From: Rheinheimera sediminis
GTDB lineage: Bacteria; Pseudomonadota; Gammaproteobacteria; Enterobacterales; Alteromonadaceae
Reading direction: 5' to 3'
NCBI RefSeq assembly: GCF_004005375.1
Contig: NZ_RZUF01000013.1
Span: forward strand, 1 to 64,000
DNA: 64,000 nt
Positions 29,887-38,988 of the stretch are shown piece by piece; the first letter of the stretch is position 1; each line of letters starts with the position of its first letter. Both the position numbers and the translations under genes were made by a program. The notes below the pieces were generated by a model. That model ran no database searches, had not been told where the DNA came from, and saw only the letters and a program-made list of their open reading frames with translations.

Positions 29887-30807
29887 ATGCCTATTAAAGT
29901 CATTGATCAGTTACCTGCTGTGGAAGCTCTTTCTGCGGAGAATGTGTTTGTCATGACTGAAAGCCGGGCTTTGTCTCAGGATATCCGGCCGCTGAAAATA
30001 GCCATTTTGAATTTAATGCCGAACAAAGTGGCGACTGAAATTCAACTGTTACGTTTGTTAGCTAACAGCCCGCTGCAGGTGGATGTAGAGCTGATTCGTC
30101 TTGATAACCATGTCAGCAAGCATACGCCGCAAAATCACCTGGACTGCTTTTATCGCTATTTTTCCGACGTACAACAGCAAAATTATGACGGTTTAATTAT
30201 CACAGGTGCGCCTTTAGGTTTAGTCAATTATGAAGATGTCAGTTACTGGCCTCAGTTGGCAGAAATCCTGACCTGGGCTGACCGCCACGTTACTTCGACC
30301 TTGTTTTTATGCTGGGCTGCTCATGCTGCGCTATATCACTACTATGGTTTGCAACGCGAAATTAGGGGAGAGAAGTTATCAGGAGTGTACTGGCAAACTG
30401 TATCCCAGCCTTTAAGCCCTTTAGTGCGGGGTTTTGATGATGAGTTTTTAGTGCCTCACTCGCGTTATGCCCAGGTGCCTAAACAAAAGTATCAACATCA
30501 TCCAGACTTGCATGTAGTGGCTGAAGCTGACGCTACAGGTGCCTACTTACTGCAAAATAGCAGCGGCAGCCGGGTTTTTGTTACTGGTCATCCTGAGTAT
30601 GATTTAACCACCTTAAACGATGAATATCAGCGTGATCTAGCCGCAGGTCTTGAGCCTAAAATTCCAGAGAACTACTATAAACAAAATGATCCGGCCAAAG
30701 GTCCACATAAATTATGGCAAAGCCATGCGTTTTTATTGTTCAGCAACTGGTTGAACTATTATGTGTACCAGGCCACACCTTTTGATATTCAGCAGATAGG
30801 GCAGTAG
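29887..30807 (+). CDS. metA: Homoserine O-succinyltransferase
   Basis: The first committed step of methionine synthesis, acylating homoserine. The 306-residue protein carries the MetA landmarks [19 protein letters not shown], the catalytic Cys in [16 protein letters not shown] and Glu in [15 protein letters not shown] has Gly where acetyl-CoA-using members carry Glu, which favours succinyl-CoA. It is followed after 2 bases by the first metH gene, so both are likely under the MetJ operator. Confidence 0.95.
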   Translation: MPIKVIDQLPAVEALSAENVFVMTESRALSQDIRPLKIAILNLMPNKVATEIQLLRLLANSPLQVDVELIRLDNHVSKHTPQNHLDCFYRYFSDVQQQNYDGLIITGAPLGLVNYEDVSYWPQLAEILTWADRHVTSTLFLCWAAHAALYHYYGLQREIRGEKLSGVYWQTVSQPLSPLVRGFDDEFLVPHSRYAQVPKQKYQHHPDLHVVAEADATGAYLLQNSSGSRVFVTGHPEYDLTTLNDEYQRDLAAGLEPKIPENYYKQNDPAKGPHKLWQSHAFLLFSNWLNYYVYQATPFDIQQIGQ

Positions 30808-30809
30808 TA

Positions 30810-31874
30810 ATGAGTAATCGTAGTGTGTTAACTCCGGACGCCCTTCGTGCGCTGTTGGCGGAACGTATTTTGGTGTTAGATGGTGCTATGGGCACCATGA
30901 TCCAGCAGTATAAATTGCAGGAAGCGGATTATCGCGGCACAGAGTTTGCTGATTGGTCGACCGATCTGAAAGGCAATAACGACTTGCTGGTGTTGACCAA
31001 ACCTGAACTTATTCTGGAGATCCATCGGCAGTACTTAGCAGCTGGTGCTGATATTCTGGAAACTAATAGCTTTAACGCTACACCTATTGCGATGGCGGAC
31101 TACGATATGTCGCATTTATCAGCGCGCATCAATCTTGAGTCTGCGGCTTTGGCGCGTCAGGCCTGTGATGAATACAGCACGCCAGATAAACCCCGTTTTG
31201 TCGCTGGTGTATTAGGCCCAACCAACAGAACTGCTTCTATTTCACCTGATGTAAACGACCCAGGTTATCGTAATGTCGACTTTGATACCTTAGTCACTGC
31301 CTACTCTGAATCCACTCATGCGCTGATTGAAGGTGGGGCTGACATCATCATGTTGGAAACCATTTTTGATACCCTAAACGCCAAAGCTGCAGCTTTTGCC
31401 GTGCTGAAGGTCTTTGACGAACTGGGCTACAGCTTGCCTGTGATGATCTCAGGCACCATCACAGACGCCTCAGGCCGCACTTTATCCGGTCAAACCACTG
31501 AAGCATTTTATCATTCACTTTCTCATGTAGAGCCAGTCAGTTTCGGTCTGAACTGCGCTTTAGGGCCGGATCTATTGCGGCCTTATGTTGAGACTTTGTC
31601 AGGTATTTCAGAATGTTATGTTTCAGTGCATCCAAATGCAGGTTTACCTAATGAATTTGGTGAATACGATTTAGGTGCAGTTGAAATGGCCAAAGAAATA
31701 GCTGATTGGGCAGAGCAGGGCTTTTTAAATATTGTTGGCGGTTGTTGTGGCACTACACCTGAACATATCAAAGCCATCAGTGATGTGGTCGCTGGTTTAC
31801 CTGCCCGGCAGCCGAAACAGAAAACGCACCAGTTTCATTTGTCTGGTTTAGAAGCTTTTGGTCTGGAGTGGTAA
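30810..31874 (+). CDS. metH: Methionine synthase, homocysteine-binding subunit (split MetH N-part)
   Basis: 354 residues, equal to the N-terminal homocysteine S-methyltransferase barrel of E. coli MetH. It starts with [14 protein letters not shown] and carries the three zinc cysteines: C249 (GLNCALG) and C312/C313 ([10 protein letters not shown]), close to E. coli C247, C310 and C311. It stops exactly in the linker before the pterin domain ([11 protein letters not shown] then TAA). The stop shares one base with the ATG of the next gene, and GGAGTGG precedes that ATG. The clean junction argues for two working genes rather than a frameshift error. Confidence 0.93.
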   Translation: MSNRSVLTPDALRALLAERILVLDGAMGTMIQQYKLQEADYRGTEFADWSTDLKGNNDLLVLTKPELILEIHRQYLAAGADILETNSFNATPIAMADYDMSHLSARINLESAALARQACDEYSTPDKPRFVAGVLGPTNRTASISPDVNDPGYRNVDFDTLVTAYSESTHALIEGGADIIMLETIFDTLNAKAAAFAVLKVFDELGYSLPVMISGTITDASGRTLSGQTTEAFYHSLSHVEPVSFGLNCALGPDLLRPYVETLSGISECYVSVHPNAGLPNEFGEYDLGAVEMAKEIADWAEQGFLNIVGGCCGTTPEHIKAISDVVAGLPARQPKQKTHQFHLSGLEAFGLEW

Positions 31875-34501
31875 TGCGACAACAAGCCCGGTTTATCAAC
31901 GTAGGTGAGCGCACCAACGTCACAGGCTCAGCCCGTTTTAAAAAGCTGATATTAGAAGGCGAATACGAAAAAGCTTTGGATGTTGCCCGTCAACAAGTTG
32001 AAAGTGGCGCTCAGATCATCGATATCAACATGGACGAAGCTATGCTCGACAGCAAGGCTGCCATGGTGCGATACCTGAATTTACTGGCATCCGAGCCGGA
32101 TATTTCCCGCGTGCCTATTATGGTCGACTCATCCAAGTGGGAAGTGATTGAAGCAGCGCTGAAGTGCATTCAGGGTAAACCTGTGGTCAATTCTATTTCG
32201 CTGAAAGAAGGCATAGAGCCGTTTTTGTATCAGGCAAAATTGCTGCGTCGTTACGGTGCAGCAGTGGTGGTGATGGCCTTTGATGAAAAAGGTCAGGCCG
32301 ATACCAAAGAGCGCAAAGTAGAAATCTGTCAGCGTGCTTATAACATTCTGGTCAAGCAAATTGGTTTTCCGCCTGAAGATATTATCTTCGACCCAAATAT
32401 TTTTGCCGTCGCTACCGGCATCGAAGAGCACAACAACTACGCAGTGGACTTTATTGAAGCCACCCGTGACATCAAAGGCTTATGCCCTTATGCCAAAATT
32501 TCAGGCGGCGTATCCAATATCTCTTTTTCGTTCCGCGGTAACGACCCGGTACGTGAAGCTATGCACTCAGTATTTTTATACCACGCTATTCAGGCTGGTA
32601 TGGATATGGGCATAGTCAACGCTGGTCAATTGGCTGTCTATGACGATATCCCAGAGTTATTACGTGAGCGGGTTGAGGATGTGATCTTAAACCGCCGCGA
32701 GGATGCGACAGAACGCTTACTGGACATTGCCGCCGAATTTAAAGGCGATGGTTCTGTTGCCGTCAAAGAAGACCAAGCCTGGCGCGCCTGGCCTGTGAAT
32801 AAACGTCTTGAACATGCCTTGGTCAAAGGCATCACCGACTTTATCGATCAGGACACTGAAGAAGCCCGCCTCACTGTTGAGCGGCCTTTGCACGTGATTG
32901 AAGGTCCGCTGATGGACGGTATGAACGTGGTGGGCGACTTATTCGGTGAAGGCAAAATGTTCCTGCCTCAGGTGGTTAAATCCGCCCGGGTGATGAAAAA
33001 AGCAGTGGCCTATTTACAGCCTTATATCGAACTGGAAAAAGCCGGTACTGGTGCTCAGGCTCAGGGCAAAGTGCTGATGGCGACAGTCAAAGGTGATGTA
33101 CACGACATAGGCAAAAACATTGTAGGCGTGGTGCTGCAATGTAATAACTATGAAGTGATCGACCTTGGTGTGATGGTGCCTTGCGCCACCTTGCTGCAAA
33201 AAGCCAAAGAGCTGAATGTCGATATTATTGGTTTGTCTGGCCTGATTACGCCTTCTCTAGACGAGATGGTGCATGTAGCCAAAGAAATGACGCGTTTAGG
33301 TTTTGACATTCCGCTGTTGATTGGTGGCGCTACCACATCCAAAGCCCATACTGCGATCAAAATAGCGCCAAGCTATAAGCATGGTGTGGTTTATGTGCCT
33401 AATGCTTCGCGCAGTGTATCTGTGGTGCAGTCGCTGATTAGCAAAGAACATAAACCGGCCTTTTTAGAACGGGTCAATGACGAATACGACAGAGCCCGTG
33501 ACCAGCATGCCCGCAGTCGGCCTGGTGAAAAGTTATTGAGCCTCGAGCAAGCCCGCGCTAATAAATTCCAGCTGGATTTAACCAAAGTGGCACCTGCGCC
33601 AAAACAACCTGGTGTGCATTTATGGCAGGACGTGGATTTAGAAGTGCTTCGCGATTATATCGACTGGACGCCATTTTTCCTGACCTGGCAGTTGTCTGGT
33701 AAATATCCTGCCATTTTGAATCACCCTGAAGTGGGCATGGAAGCTCGTCGTGTACATAAAGATGCTAACGCTATTCTTGACTTGATGATCCAGCAGAAGA
33801 AAGTGCAGGGCAAAGCTGTGTTTGGTTTCTTTCCTGCCAATAGCGAAGGCGATGACATCATTGTTTACACAGATGAGAACAGAACAGTGGAGCGTTGCCG
33901 TTTATTTAATTTACGTCAGCAATTGCAGCTGCGTAACGATAATCCAAACTGCTGCTTAGCTGATTTTGTCGCTCCTGTAGGTTCTGGCATTGCTGATTAT
34001 ATTGGCGGTTTTGCTGTCAGCACTGGTTTTGGTGCTGATGAGCTGGCTGCTGAATTTGCCGCGCAGCACGATGATTACAACAGCATTATGGTTAAAGCTC
34101 TGGCCGACCGTTTAGCAGAAGCATTAGCCGAATACCTGCATATGAGAGTGCGCCGGGAATTCTGGGGTTATGCGCCGGATGAAACATTGAATAACGAGCA
34201 GCTTATTCGTGAGTTGTATCAGGGCATACGACCAGCACCTGGTTATCCGGCTTGTCCTGAGCACACCGAAAAAGGCACTTTATGGCAGTTATTGGATGTT
34301 GAAGCTCAAACCGGCATTCAATTGACTGAAAGTTATGCCATGTGGCCTGGAGCCGCCGTCAGTGGTTGGTATTTGGGGCATCCGGACAGCAAGTATTTTG
34401 CCGTCAGTAAAATAGGTGCTGATCAAAAAGATGAGTATGCTGTGAAAAAAGGCTGGTCAGTGGAACAGGCTGAAACTTGGTTAGCGCCAAACCTAGGCTA
34501 G
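31874..34501 (+). CDS. metH: Methionine synthase, folate/B12/activation subunit (split MetH C-part)
   Basis: 875 residues covering the rest of MetH: the methyltetrahydrofolate-binding barrel (from [16 protein letters not shown], about 1-290) and the cobalamin cap and Rossmann domains with B12-ligand H410 in DVHDIGKN (about 310-550). The SAM-binding activation domain follows (about 560-870, [21 protein letters not shown]). With the previous gene the total is 1229 residues, against 1227 for E. coli MetH. Start ATG 31874 overlaps the upstream TAA by one base; a GTG at 31868 is also possible. The two products must associate to move the methyl group to homocysteine. Confidence 0.94.
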   Translation: MRQQARFINVGERTNVTGSARFKKLILEGEYEKALDVARQQVESGAQIIDINMDEAMLDSKAAMVRYLNLLASEPDISRVPIMVDSSKWEVIEAALKCIQGKPVVNSISLKEGIEPFLYQAKLLRRYGAAVVVMAFDEKGQADTKERKVEICQRAYNILVKQIGFPPEDIIFDPNIFAVATGIEEHNNYAVDFIEATRDIKGLCPYAKISGGVSNISFSFRGNDPVREAMHSVFLYHAIQAGMDMGIVNAGQLAVYDDIPELLRERVEDVILNRREDATERLLDIAAEFKGDGSVAVKEDQAWRAWPVNKRLEHALVKGITDFIDQDTEEARLTVERPLHVIEGPLMDGMNVVGDLFGEGKMFLPQVVKSARVMKKAVAYLQPYIELEKAGTGAQAQGKVLMATVKGDVHDIGKNIVGVVLQCNNYEVIDLGVMVPCATLLQKAKELNVDIIGLSGLITPSLDEMVHVAKEMTRLGFDIPLLIGGATTSKAHTAIKIAPSYKHGVVYVPNASRSVSVVQSLISKEHKPAFLERVNDEYDRARDQHARSRPGEKLLSLEQARANKFQLDLTKVAPAPKQPGVHLWQDVDLEVLRDYIDWTPFFLTWQLSGKYPAILNHPEVGMEARRVHKDANAILDLMIQQKKVQGKAVFGFFPANSEGDDIIVYTDENRTVERCRLFNLRQQLQLRNDNPNCCLADFVAPVGSGIADYIGGFAVSTGFGADELAAEFAAQHDDYNSIMVKALADRLAEALAEYLHMRVRREFWGYAPDETLNNEQLIRELYQGIRPAPGYPACPEHTEKGTLWQLLDVEAQTGIQLTESYAMWPGAAVSGWYLGHPDSKYFAVSKIGADQKDEYAVKKGWSVEQAETWLAPNLG

Positions 34502-34578
34502 TAAAAATTGCAGCATAGATCTGTTGTACAGCAGCAGAATGTGCAGGTGTTTCAACATTAGATTTTTGTTGTTCCGGC

Positions 34579-34604
34579 GCTGCTTTTTGTCTGAAAAAAG
34601 CAGC
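34579..34604 (+). terminator. Hairpin downstream of metH
   Basis: GCTGCTTTTT (34579-34588) and AAAAAGCAGC (34595-34604) form a perfect 10-bp stem with a six-base loop, 78 bases after the metH stop. The following T run is weak, so termination is likely but not certain. Confidence 0.5.
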
Positions 34605-34945
34605 TATGTTTAGTGCTTTTTCCGGGATAACGAATAAAGTTTTTGCTCCTGTTCTCGCCCTTGGCATCGATTGGGGCAGGCAACAAAGCTTAGGTCGCCT
34701 GTTCTGTTTTTTCGCGGCTTATGCACTGGTTTATGTCGGTTAACTGCACTGTATTCGCGCTGTCCGGTATGCCAATAGGACGAAATGCTGAACAAGTAAC
34801 CCTAAAACCTTTAGAGGCTTAAGGCTAACATAAGCGCATTATTCGTTTTAGTTTACAAGGTTCGGCTTTTAGTCCTCTGTGGTCACTACAGAAAAACCTG
34901 ATAACTTGAATTTAGCTTAACGAGTGTCAAACACATTTTATTTAA

Positions 34946-35056
34946 CCTGAACTCGGGATGATGAGTGTCGAACACTCTAAATTTAGCATTATAAATCATA
35001 AAGATAAGTTAATTCATTTAAGCAGGCTCAGTGGCGTAGCATATCCCGGGTTCAGG
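34946..35056. repeat. Imperfect 14-base inverted repeat
   Basis: CCTGAACTCGGGAT (34946-34959) and ATCCCGGGTTCAGG (35043-35056) are inverted copies with one mismatch, enclosing 83 bases. The arrangement could be the ends of a decayed miniature element or a regulatory pair; no target duplication is visible. Confidence 0.45.
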
Positions 35057-35159
35057 TGGCATACGTCAGGTGATAGGAGTTGTTTTTCTGATGTTCAAGT
35101 CATTCGATACATCTTTATTGTATAAACCTTGGTAATACCTTCTGCAACAACTAGGTCTG

Positions 35160-35220
35160 GACAGCCTCTCTACCACCTCTTTACCTTTCTTGCCTCTCTT
35201 CAACCTCTCTCCTGGCTGTC
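35160..35220 (+). other. Pyrimidine-rich loop closed by GACAGCC/GGCTGTC
   Basis: GACAGCC (35160-35166) pairs with GGCTGTC (35214-35220) around a 47-base loop that is almost all C and T, with repeated ACCTCT/CCTCTC units. On an RNA this would present many sequences complementary to Shine-Dalgarno sites. Whether it is transcribed cannot be told from the sequence. Confidence 0.3.
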
Positions 35221-35372
35221 TGTCGTTTGAGGACTAAAAATTTTTTTCGCAAGACGAAAACCAGGTTCGGACTCAAAGGCTAGTGATATGGAGAAATTAT
35301 AAAACTGCCAGCAGAGCTGTTGATAAAAATGCCCTATAGTTGAAAGATAAATACTTAATACAGATGACGACT

Positions 35373-36539
35373 ATGAAACTTTTTCTGAGTATTGGTGTGT
35401 TGATATGTTTGAGCGCATGCCAGCAAAGCTATACAGTGAAATCAACGCCTTATTCCTTGCTGCAGGACCACTTATTTAACCCAGTGGATGTTGCTATTGA
35501 AACTCCGGAACAAATTTTCGCTTTGCCGGAACAAACCAAAGCCGAAATCCGACAGTTATCACGTTCCGCCAGTTCAGCCCGGATGAAAACAGATCTGTTG
35601 TTAAACTACTTGTTTGAGAAAAAGGGCAGCAGTTTGTTGTATCAAAATGATGCAACTCTGACAGCAGCTGAGACTCTGGCAGCACGACAGGCCAATTGCT
35701 TGTCTTTAACTATTTTGTCTTACAGTCTTGCTCAGGAAATGGAGCTTCAGGCTGAATTCAGGGATATTAAAATACCGGAATACTGGACTCAGAATAACGG
35801 TCAAAGTTTGTTAAATGGCCATGTTAATTTAAGTATTGTAGGTGGTAAAAGCAGAGGAAAAAATGGCAGCATTAACTATAGTGTCTTTAATTACACCATT
35901 GATTTTGATGTACAAAATTACAAAAATCACTTTCCCTCAGTTAGCCTGAGGCAACATCAGATCACAGGCATGTTTTATACTAACAAGGCAGCCGAGGCTA
36001 TGTTGCAGGGTAAAGATGATCTGGCTTATCTGTATTTGAAAGCCGCAATCTCTATGGATCCAGACGCTGCTGAAAGCTGGAATAATCTTGCCGTACTATA
36101 CAGGCAGAAACAGCAACTTGGATTGGCGGAAAAGGCCTATGTCTTTGCTGCGCAATTGGCTCCCGACCAGCTTAATTCCAAAGCCAATCTGGCTCTGCTT
36201 TATGACATAATGGGCGAAATAGAAAAGTCTAATCAGTTAAAACGTCTGGTTGCAGCCAAAAGAAATCTCAATCCTTATTATCATTTGATGTTGGGGCATG
36301 AATCTTTGGCTTCAGGTTCAGCACAAAGAGCTATAGCGCATTACAAAAAAAGCCTTGGTTTGAATAAACAGCTGGCTGAAGCCATGTTTGGTTTGGCTAG
36401 AGCTCATTTGGCTTTGGGCGAAAAGAACAAAGCTCAGTACTACCTGCAGTCTGCAGAAAAATTGGCGCTTAATCCCGATGAACGTCAGCGTTATCAATAC
36501 AAACTAAAGCTACTGACAGTGGCGGCAATGCAACATTAA
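35373..36539 (+). CDS. Lipoprotein with transglutaminase-like and TPR domains
   Basis: 388 residues. MKLFLSIGVLICLSAC is a lipoprotein signal with acylated Cys16. Residues about 50-190 look like a transglutaminase-like domain, with Cys in ARQANCLSLTILSYSL and His in LNGHVNLSI. From about 200 there are tetratricopeptide repeats (AESWNNLAVLYRQKQQLGLAEKAY, later AIAHYKKSLGLNKQLAEAMFGLARAHLALGEKNKA is repeat-like). Starts at 35340 (TTG) and 35364 (ATG) are possible; 35373 is chosen for the clean lipoprotein leader. The next gene, a secreted-type peptidase, follows after 15 bases. Function unknown. Confidence 0.82.
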   Translation: MKLFLSIGVLICLSACQQSYTVKSTPYSLLQDHLFNPVDVAIETPEQIFALPEQTKAEIRQLSRSASSARMKTDLLLNYLFEKKGSSLLYQNDATLTAAETLAARQANCLSLTILSYSLAQEMELQAEFRDIKIPEYWTQNNGQSLLNGHVNLSIVGGKSRGKNGSINYSVFNYTIDFDVQNYKNHFPSVSLRQHQITGMFYTNKAAEAMLQGKDDLAYLYLKAAISMDPDAAESWNNLAVLYRQKQQLGLAEKAYVFAAQLAPDQLNSKANLALLYDIMGEIEKSNQLKRLVAAKRNLNPYYHLMLGHESLASGSAQRAIAHYKKSLGLNKQLAEAMFGLARAHLALGEKNKAQYYLQSAEKLALNPDERQRYQYKLKLLTVAAMQH

Positions 36540-36554
36540 AAGGTAATTATTCAA

Positions 36555-37640
36555 GTGCTCTCAAGCTTTGATTTTCTTCGGGCTGGGCTAAAAATGCCAA
36601 GTGCCGTTTTAACCTTGAATCCTGCAAAACATCTAACGCTTTTGGTCACTGGTTTGATTAAAAGGCTTTTTGCTGTCATTGAATTCTGCGCCTTGAAGTT
36701 ACAGAGCAATTTAACAGTGCTGCGTTTTTTAGTGTTTTTTCTACTAAGCGCTATTCTGCCTTTCGGTTTGCAGGCTCACCCTGGCTTATTGCATGATATA
36801 CAGCAGTTATCTGATCACCAGATGAGCGGACGAAAAACCGGAACTTTTGGCGCACAGCTTGCGAGAAGCTATATCCAACAGCGCTTTACAGATTTAGGCT
36901 TAACGGCATTAGCAGCAGATTATCAGCATCCTTTTAGCTACAGCCGCGGTTTCTCTGAGCAACAAGGTATTAATTTGATCGCCGAGCTAAAAGGCTGCGT
37001 TCAGCCTGATGCTTACATTGTACTCACAGCCCATTATGATCATTTAGGGGTCATTGGTGGAAAGACTTATTATGGAGCTGATGATAATGCTTCTGGCGTT
37101 GCTACTATGCTAGCGCTGGCAGAGCTGCTGAAAAATCAGTCCTGCCCCCAGTACAGTTATCTTTTTGTAGCTACGGATGCTGAAGAGTTGGGGCTTTATG
37201 GCGCAAAAGCTTTTGTTTCATCCCCTCCAGTGGCTTTGCAGCAGATGCTATTGAATATTAATCTGGACATGCTCAGTAGGGGAGAGCGTGCGAATCATTT
37301 GTATTTGTATGGCGCATTTTCGTTGCCTGGTATGGCGGATTTCGTAAAGAGCCGGGAGTTTGCGGTGAAGCTCAAAGTGCGCAAAAGAGGTAAAGGTTTA
37401 ACAGGGCAACAGCAGTTAGACTGGGCTAATGCCAGCGATCATGCTCCTTTCCGGCGCGCTGGAATACCCTTTTTGTTCTTTGGCGTCGACTCACACAAAG
37501 ACTATCATACGCCGCAGGACAGCTGGCAGAAGATTAATCCTGCCTATCTGCAACGCATGTTTCATAGTCTGAGTCAGATCGTGTTATGGCTGGATCAGCA
37601 ACCGCCTGCCTGGTATCAGGCGGCTCGTAAAACCAAATAA
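36555..37640 (+). CDS. M28 family zinc aminopeptidase
   Basis: 361 residues. The catalytic domain (about 75-350) has all five expected M28 zinc ligands and the general base: His in LTAHYDHLG, Asp in GADDNASG, Glu pair in ATDAEELGLYG, Asp in NINLDMLSRG and His in DYHTPQDSW. A hydrophobic segment near 50-73 (LRFLVFFLLSAILPFGLQAHP) ends like a signal peptide, so the real start could lie further in than GTG 36555. That GTG has AAGGT upstream. It is probably a periplasmic or membrane-anchored aminopeptidase, cotranscribed with the TPR lipoprotein. Confidence 0.88.
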   Translation: MLSSFDFLRAGLKMPSAVLTLNPAKHLTLLVTGLIKRLFAVIEFCALKLQSNLTVLRFLVFFLLSAILPFGLQAHPGLLHDIQQLSDHQMSGRKTGTFGAQLARSYIQQRFTDLGLTALAADYQHPFSYSRGFSEQQGINLIAELKGCVQPDAYIVLTAHYDHLGVIGGKTYYGADDNASGVATMLALAELLKNQSCPQYSYLFVATDAEELGLYGAKAFVSSPPVALQQMLLNINLDMLSRGERANHLYLYGAFSLPGMADFVKSREFAVKLKVRKRGKGLTGQQQLDWANASDHAPFRRAGIPFLFFGVDSHKDYHTPQDSWQKINPAYLQRMFHSLSQIVLWLDQQPPAWYQAARKTK

Positions 37641-37659
37641 TCAGGTATTTTTTTTAGCC

Positions 37660-38928
37660 TTATGGGGCTGGGATCCACTCTGGGTCGTCAGCTAAACGAG
37701 GAAAATAACCACTGTTCCACTCTTCTTTCGCCTGAGCTAAGCGCTGTTGGCTGCGAGCTACAAAATTCCAGTTCAGCAGCACAGGATCTTGCACTTGGTC
37801 ACCACCCAGAACCATAAAATGTGCGCCGTCATCACCAGCCACAACAGTTAAATCCTCCGTCATCACCAGCATTTGTCCCGCGTTCAGTGCGGGTTGTTTT
37901 AACGAGCCTTTGGCCAGGTAAATCGCCAGCTGCTGTTCTGATTTAGGTAAAGCTAAGCTACTGCATGGATCCAGTTTTAGCTCGGCATAACAACAGCGCG
38001 ATGGAAAAGTGACCACTGAACTTTGGGAGAAGTATTCACCTAATAAGACTCTGATTTCGCTACCTGGTACCTGGATAGCCGGAAACAAAGCTGCCGGATA
38101 ATGCTGGAAAGACGGCTCTGATTCAGCCTCGTTTTCAGGCAGTACCAACCAGATTTGCATACCTTCAACCTGAAGCTGTTGATCTCGGATATCTGCAGGT
38201 ATGCGCTCTGAGTGAGCTATACCGCGACCAGCGCGCATCAGATTAATAGCACCTGGTTCAATACGCTGTCTGGTGCCTAAAGTATCACTATGGTACATGG
38301 CACCGGAGAACAAATAGGTCACAGTGGCCAGGCCAATATGGGGATGTTGACGTACGTCACCTTCAGTAGTGCCTGGCGCAAAAGTAGCAGGGCCCATATG
38401 ATCAACAAAAATAAAAGGCCCGACACGACGCTGAGCTTTGGCTGGCAATAATCTTTTGATCACAAAGCCGATATCACGTTCTTGTGGCTTAATAATCAGT
38501 GGCTCGGCCGCAGCAGCTGGCAATGCTTCTGGTTTCAGGCTGGTATGGACCTGAACATCAGCCTGAGTCACTAATTTATGGATAGGACATTTATCTGCTA
38601 TCGCCAGCAATTGTTGCCGCTGTTCAGCCGTTAAATCTCCTGTTAACTCCAGGCTGACGTGCAATTGGTACAGGCCTTTTTGCTCAGCGCTATCGTTTCT
38701 TTCGATTGCTACTTTCACTTCATGTAGCGGGATATTTTTACGTTGGGCATACAACTGCAAGGTCATAGCTTTGCAGGTGGCTATAGCTGCATCAAACAAA
38801 TCATGTGGATCTGGCCCAGTGTCTGTGCCACCAGCGGCTTGAGTTAAGTCTGCATTGATCTGATGGTCATCAATCTGAATAGTTTGACGCAATTGGCCTG
38901 CAGTATGTTGACTGACAAAGATGGTCAT
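37660..38928 (-). CDS. OsmC-pirin fusion protein
   Basis: 422 residues joining two domains normally encoded apart. Residues about 1-140 are OsmC/Ohr-like, with the two redox cysteines in AIATCKAMTLQL and ADKCPIHKLV. Residues about 155-420 are pirin, a double-cupin metalloprotein, with metal ligands in RQHPHIGLATVTYLF and RGIAHSERI. ATG 38928 is chosen because AAGGATC lies at the right distance; an earlier in-frame ATG exists at 38964. OsmC members reduce organic peroxides, while bacterial pirins have mixed roles, so the joint function is open. It follows the photolyase operon in the same direction with a 60-base gap. Confidence 0.9.
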   Translation of the reverse strand: MTIFVSQHTAGQLRQTIQIDDHQINADLTQAAGGTDTGPDPHDLFDAAIATCKAMTLQLYAQRKNIPLHEVKVAIERNDSAEQKGLYQLHVSLELTGDLTAEQRQQLLAIADKCPIHKLVTQADVQVHTSLKPEALPAAAAEPLIIKPQERDIGFVIKRLLPAKAQRRVGPFIFVDHMGPATFAPGTTEGDVRQHPHIGLATVTYLFSGAMYHSDTLGTRQRIEPGAINLMRAGRGIAHSERIPADIRDQQLQVEGMQIWLVLPENEAESEPSFQHYPAALFPAIQVPGSEIRVLLGEYFSQSSVVTFPSRCCYAELKLDPCSSLALPKSEQQLAIYLAKGSLKQPALNAGQMLVMTEDLTVVAGDDGAHFMVLGGDQVQDPVLLNWNFVARSQQRLAQAKEEWNSGYFPRLADDPEWIPAP

Positions 38929-38988
38929 CACTTGATCCTTTTGTACTTTGACTGACTTCAGCATAACGCAAATTGCATAGAAAAAGTC

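Larger units (their letters stand above)
34502..35339. other. Gene-poor interval with repeats and a pyrimidine tract
   Basis: No convincing coding sequence lies in these 838 bases. Contents in order: the metH hairpin (34579-34604); two direct copies of GAGTGTCRAACAC (34922-34934 and 34963-34975), each internally palindromic; and an imperfect 14-base inverted repeat (34946-34959 and 35043-35056, one mismatch) 111 bases across. An isolated TATAAA sits at 35121. A 7-bp stem encloses an almost pure C/T loop (35160-35220), and a poly-T stretch lies near 35241-35247. The DNA is more A+T-rich than the flanking genes. Confidence 0.7.

Noticed and set aside
31860-31880. Frameshift or sequencing error splitting metH
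   Set aside because: The junction has a proper stop, ribosome-binding site and ATG, and sits precisely in the inter-domain linker. It is kept as a real split, with the check listed.
34404-34795. Two small minus-strand open frames near the end of metH and beyond
   Set aside because: One is mostly antisense to metH; neither has a ribosome-binding site or protein-like composition.
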